Shown piece after piece: positions 63,682 through 64,000 of a stretch of DNA of 64,000 bases; within the stretch, counting starts at the first letter, position 1; each line of letters opens with the position of its first letter. The notes beneath the pieces were generated by a model, which saw only the letters and a list, made by a program, of their open reading frames with translations, searched no databases and was not told the DNA's origin. The DNA lies in NCBI RefSeq assembly GCF_014207655.1, contig NZ_JACHHJ010000002.1, forward strand, positions 280,185 to 344,184, written 5' to 3'. A program made the position numbers and the translations under genes. This DNA comes from Geomicrobium halophilum. Lineage in GTDB: Bacteria > Bacillota > Bacilli > Bacillales > Marinococcaceae.

Positions 63682-64000
63682 GAAAGCCTTCCCCTTTATA
63701 GATCGTAATTCATAAGCATCGAGCCGTACAAGCAGACTTCGTTCGATGCGTTCCAGAGTATATGATTCGTTATACGTCAAATTTATCACAGGTGTTGAGA
63801 GGAAATCGTTTACGCCATTGTTTCCATAAATGCCGCCAATTCCGGAAGTAACTCCCCCATATAGATCAGTTAATGGGGGTTCTTTTTCTCCGTCCATCTG
63901 TTTTATCTTTATTGGAGGCTTAGCATCTGTAAAACTAACCAAATAAAGTCCTTACTTCAACCATGACTTAATCTGCTGATACATAAGGTCTGATGCGTCT
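63682..64000. other. Right edge: no confident gene
   Basis: A minus-strand frame (63643-63942, TTG start, no clear ribosome binding site) reads PPIKIKQMDGEKEPPLTDLY and YGNNGVNDFLSTPVINLTYN. It has phage-tail-like character, but it overlaps the glycosyltransferase 3' end and matches nothing I can name. It may be the end of a decayed gene. The rest to position 64000 shows nothing. Confidence 0.3.

Overview
The window looks like chromosomal DNA of a low-GC Gram-positive bacterium of the Bacillaceae. It carries peritrichous-type flagellin, lutABC, YkuS, YumC, YtiB-type carbonic anhydrase and a CapB/PgsB poly-gamma-glutamate locus, together with AGGAGG-type ribosome binding sites and frequent TTG/GTG starts. 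Secreted and lipid-anchored proteins are very rich in Asp/Glu, which suggests a salt-adapted (halophilic or haloalkaliphilic) member. The genus cannot be fixed from sequence alone. No rRNA, tRNA or CRISPR array was seen.

Layout. 1-5.8 kb: cell-surface enzymes, namely an edge-truncated alkaline phosphatase, a protein with six tandem NlpC/P60-like domains, an AbrB-type membrane protein, a nuclease lipoprotein and an anchored hydrolase. 5.8-10.6 kb: a sigma-D-type promoter with flagellin, then a minus-strand poly-gamma-glutamate operon (pgsB, pgsC, a 44-residue PgsA-like stub, a CapD-like transpeptidase). 10.7-14.2 kb: a frameshifted sigma factor gene, then galU and ugd, which make UDP-glucuronate. 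14.3-19.9 kb: lactate utilisation (lutABC, permease, GntR regulator) with a cre site. 20-28.4 kb: a large secreted nuclease, a membrane protein with two amidohydrolase/M20-type hydrolases, and small conserved genes. 28.5-37.2 kb: ferritin, a broken NERD gene, a 2Fe-2S ferredoxin, a MetE-like enzyme, MFS, methyltransferase, an M20 hydrolase, LysR and TauE/SafE.

37.3-42.3 kb is AT-rich accessory DNA. A split SigO/RsoA-like sigma pair precedes a protein with three peptidoglycan-binding domains and a hydrophobic C-terminal domain, and then a three-helix membrane protein. Downstream lie a decayed second copy of the C-terminal domain, an inverted second membrane protein, further decayed copies and a Tn3-family transposase remnant. 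I read this as a repeatedly duplicated effector/immunity-like cassette and as the most novel part of the window.

42.3-54.1 kb: an amidohydrolase, a Rieske protein and a domain-swapped betaine-binding lipoprotein, then ferredoxin-NADP reductase and a 5'-nucleotidase. A LacI-controlled TRAP operon follows with a sugar kinase, a hexulose-phosphate synthase-like and a hexuloisomerase-like enzyme, apparently for an unidentified sugar acid. 54.3-58.7 kb: a symporter with its DUF3311 partner, a CoA transferase and a divergent D-tartrate dehydratase-like enzyme. 58.7-64 kb: a broken sugar O-acetyltransferase gene, then a polysaccharide operon with two glycosyltransferases, a hexapeptide-repeat transferase and a glucuronyl C5-epimerase-like protein.

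A dispersed repeat of about 150 bp occurs three times, each time just after a stop codon and in that gene's orientation, and it starts with a terminator-like hairpin.
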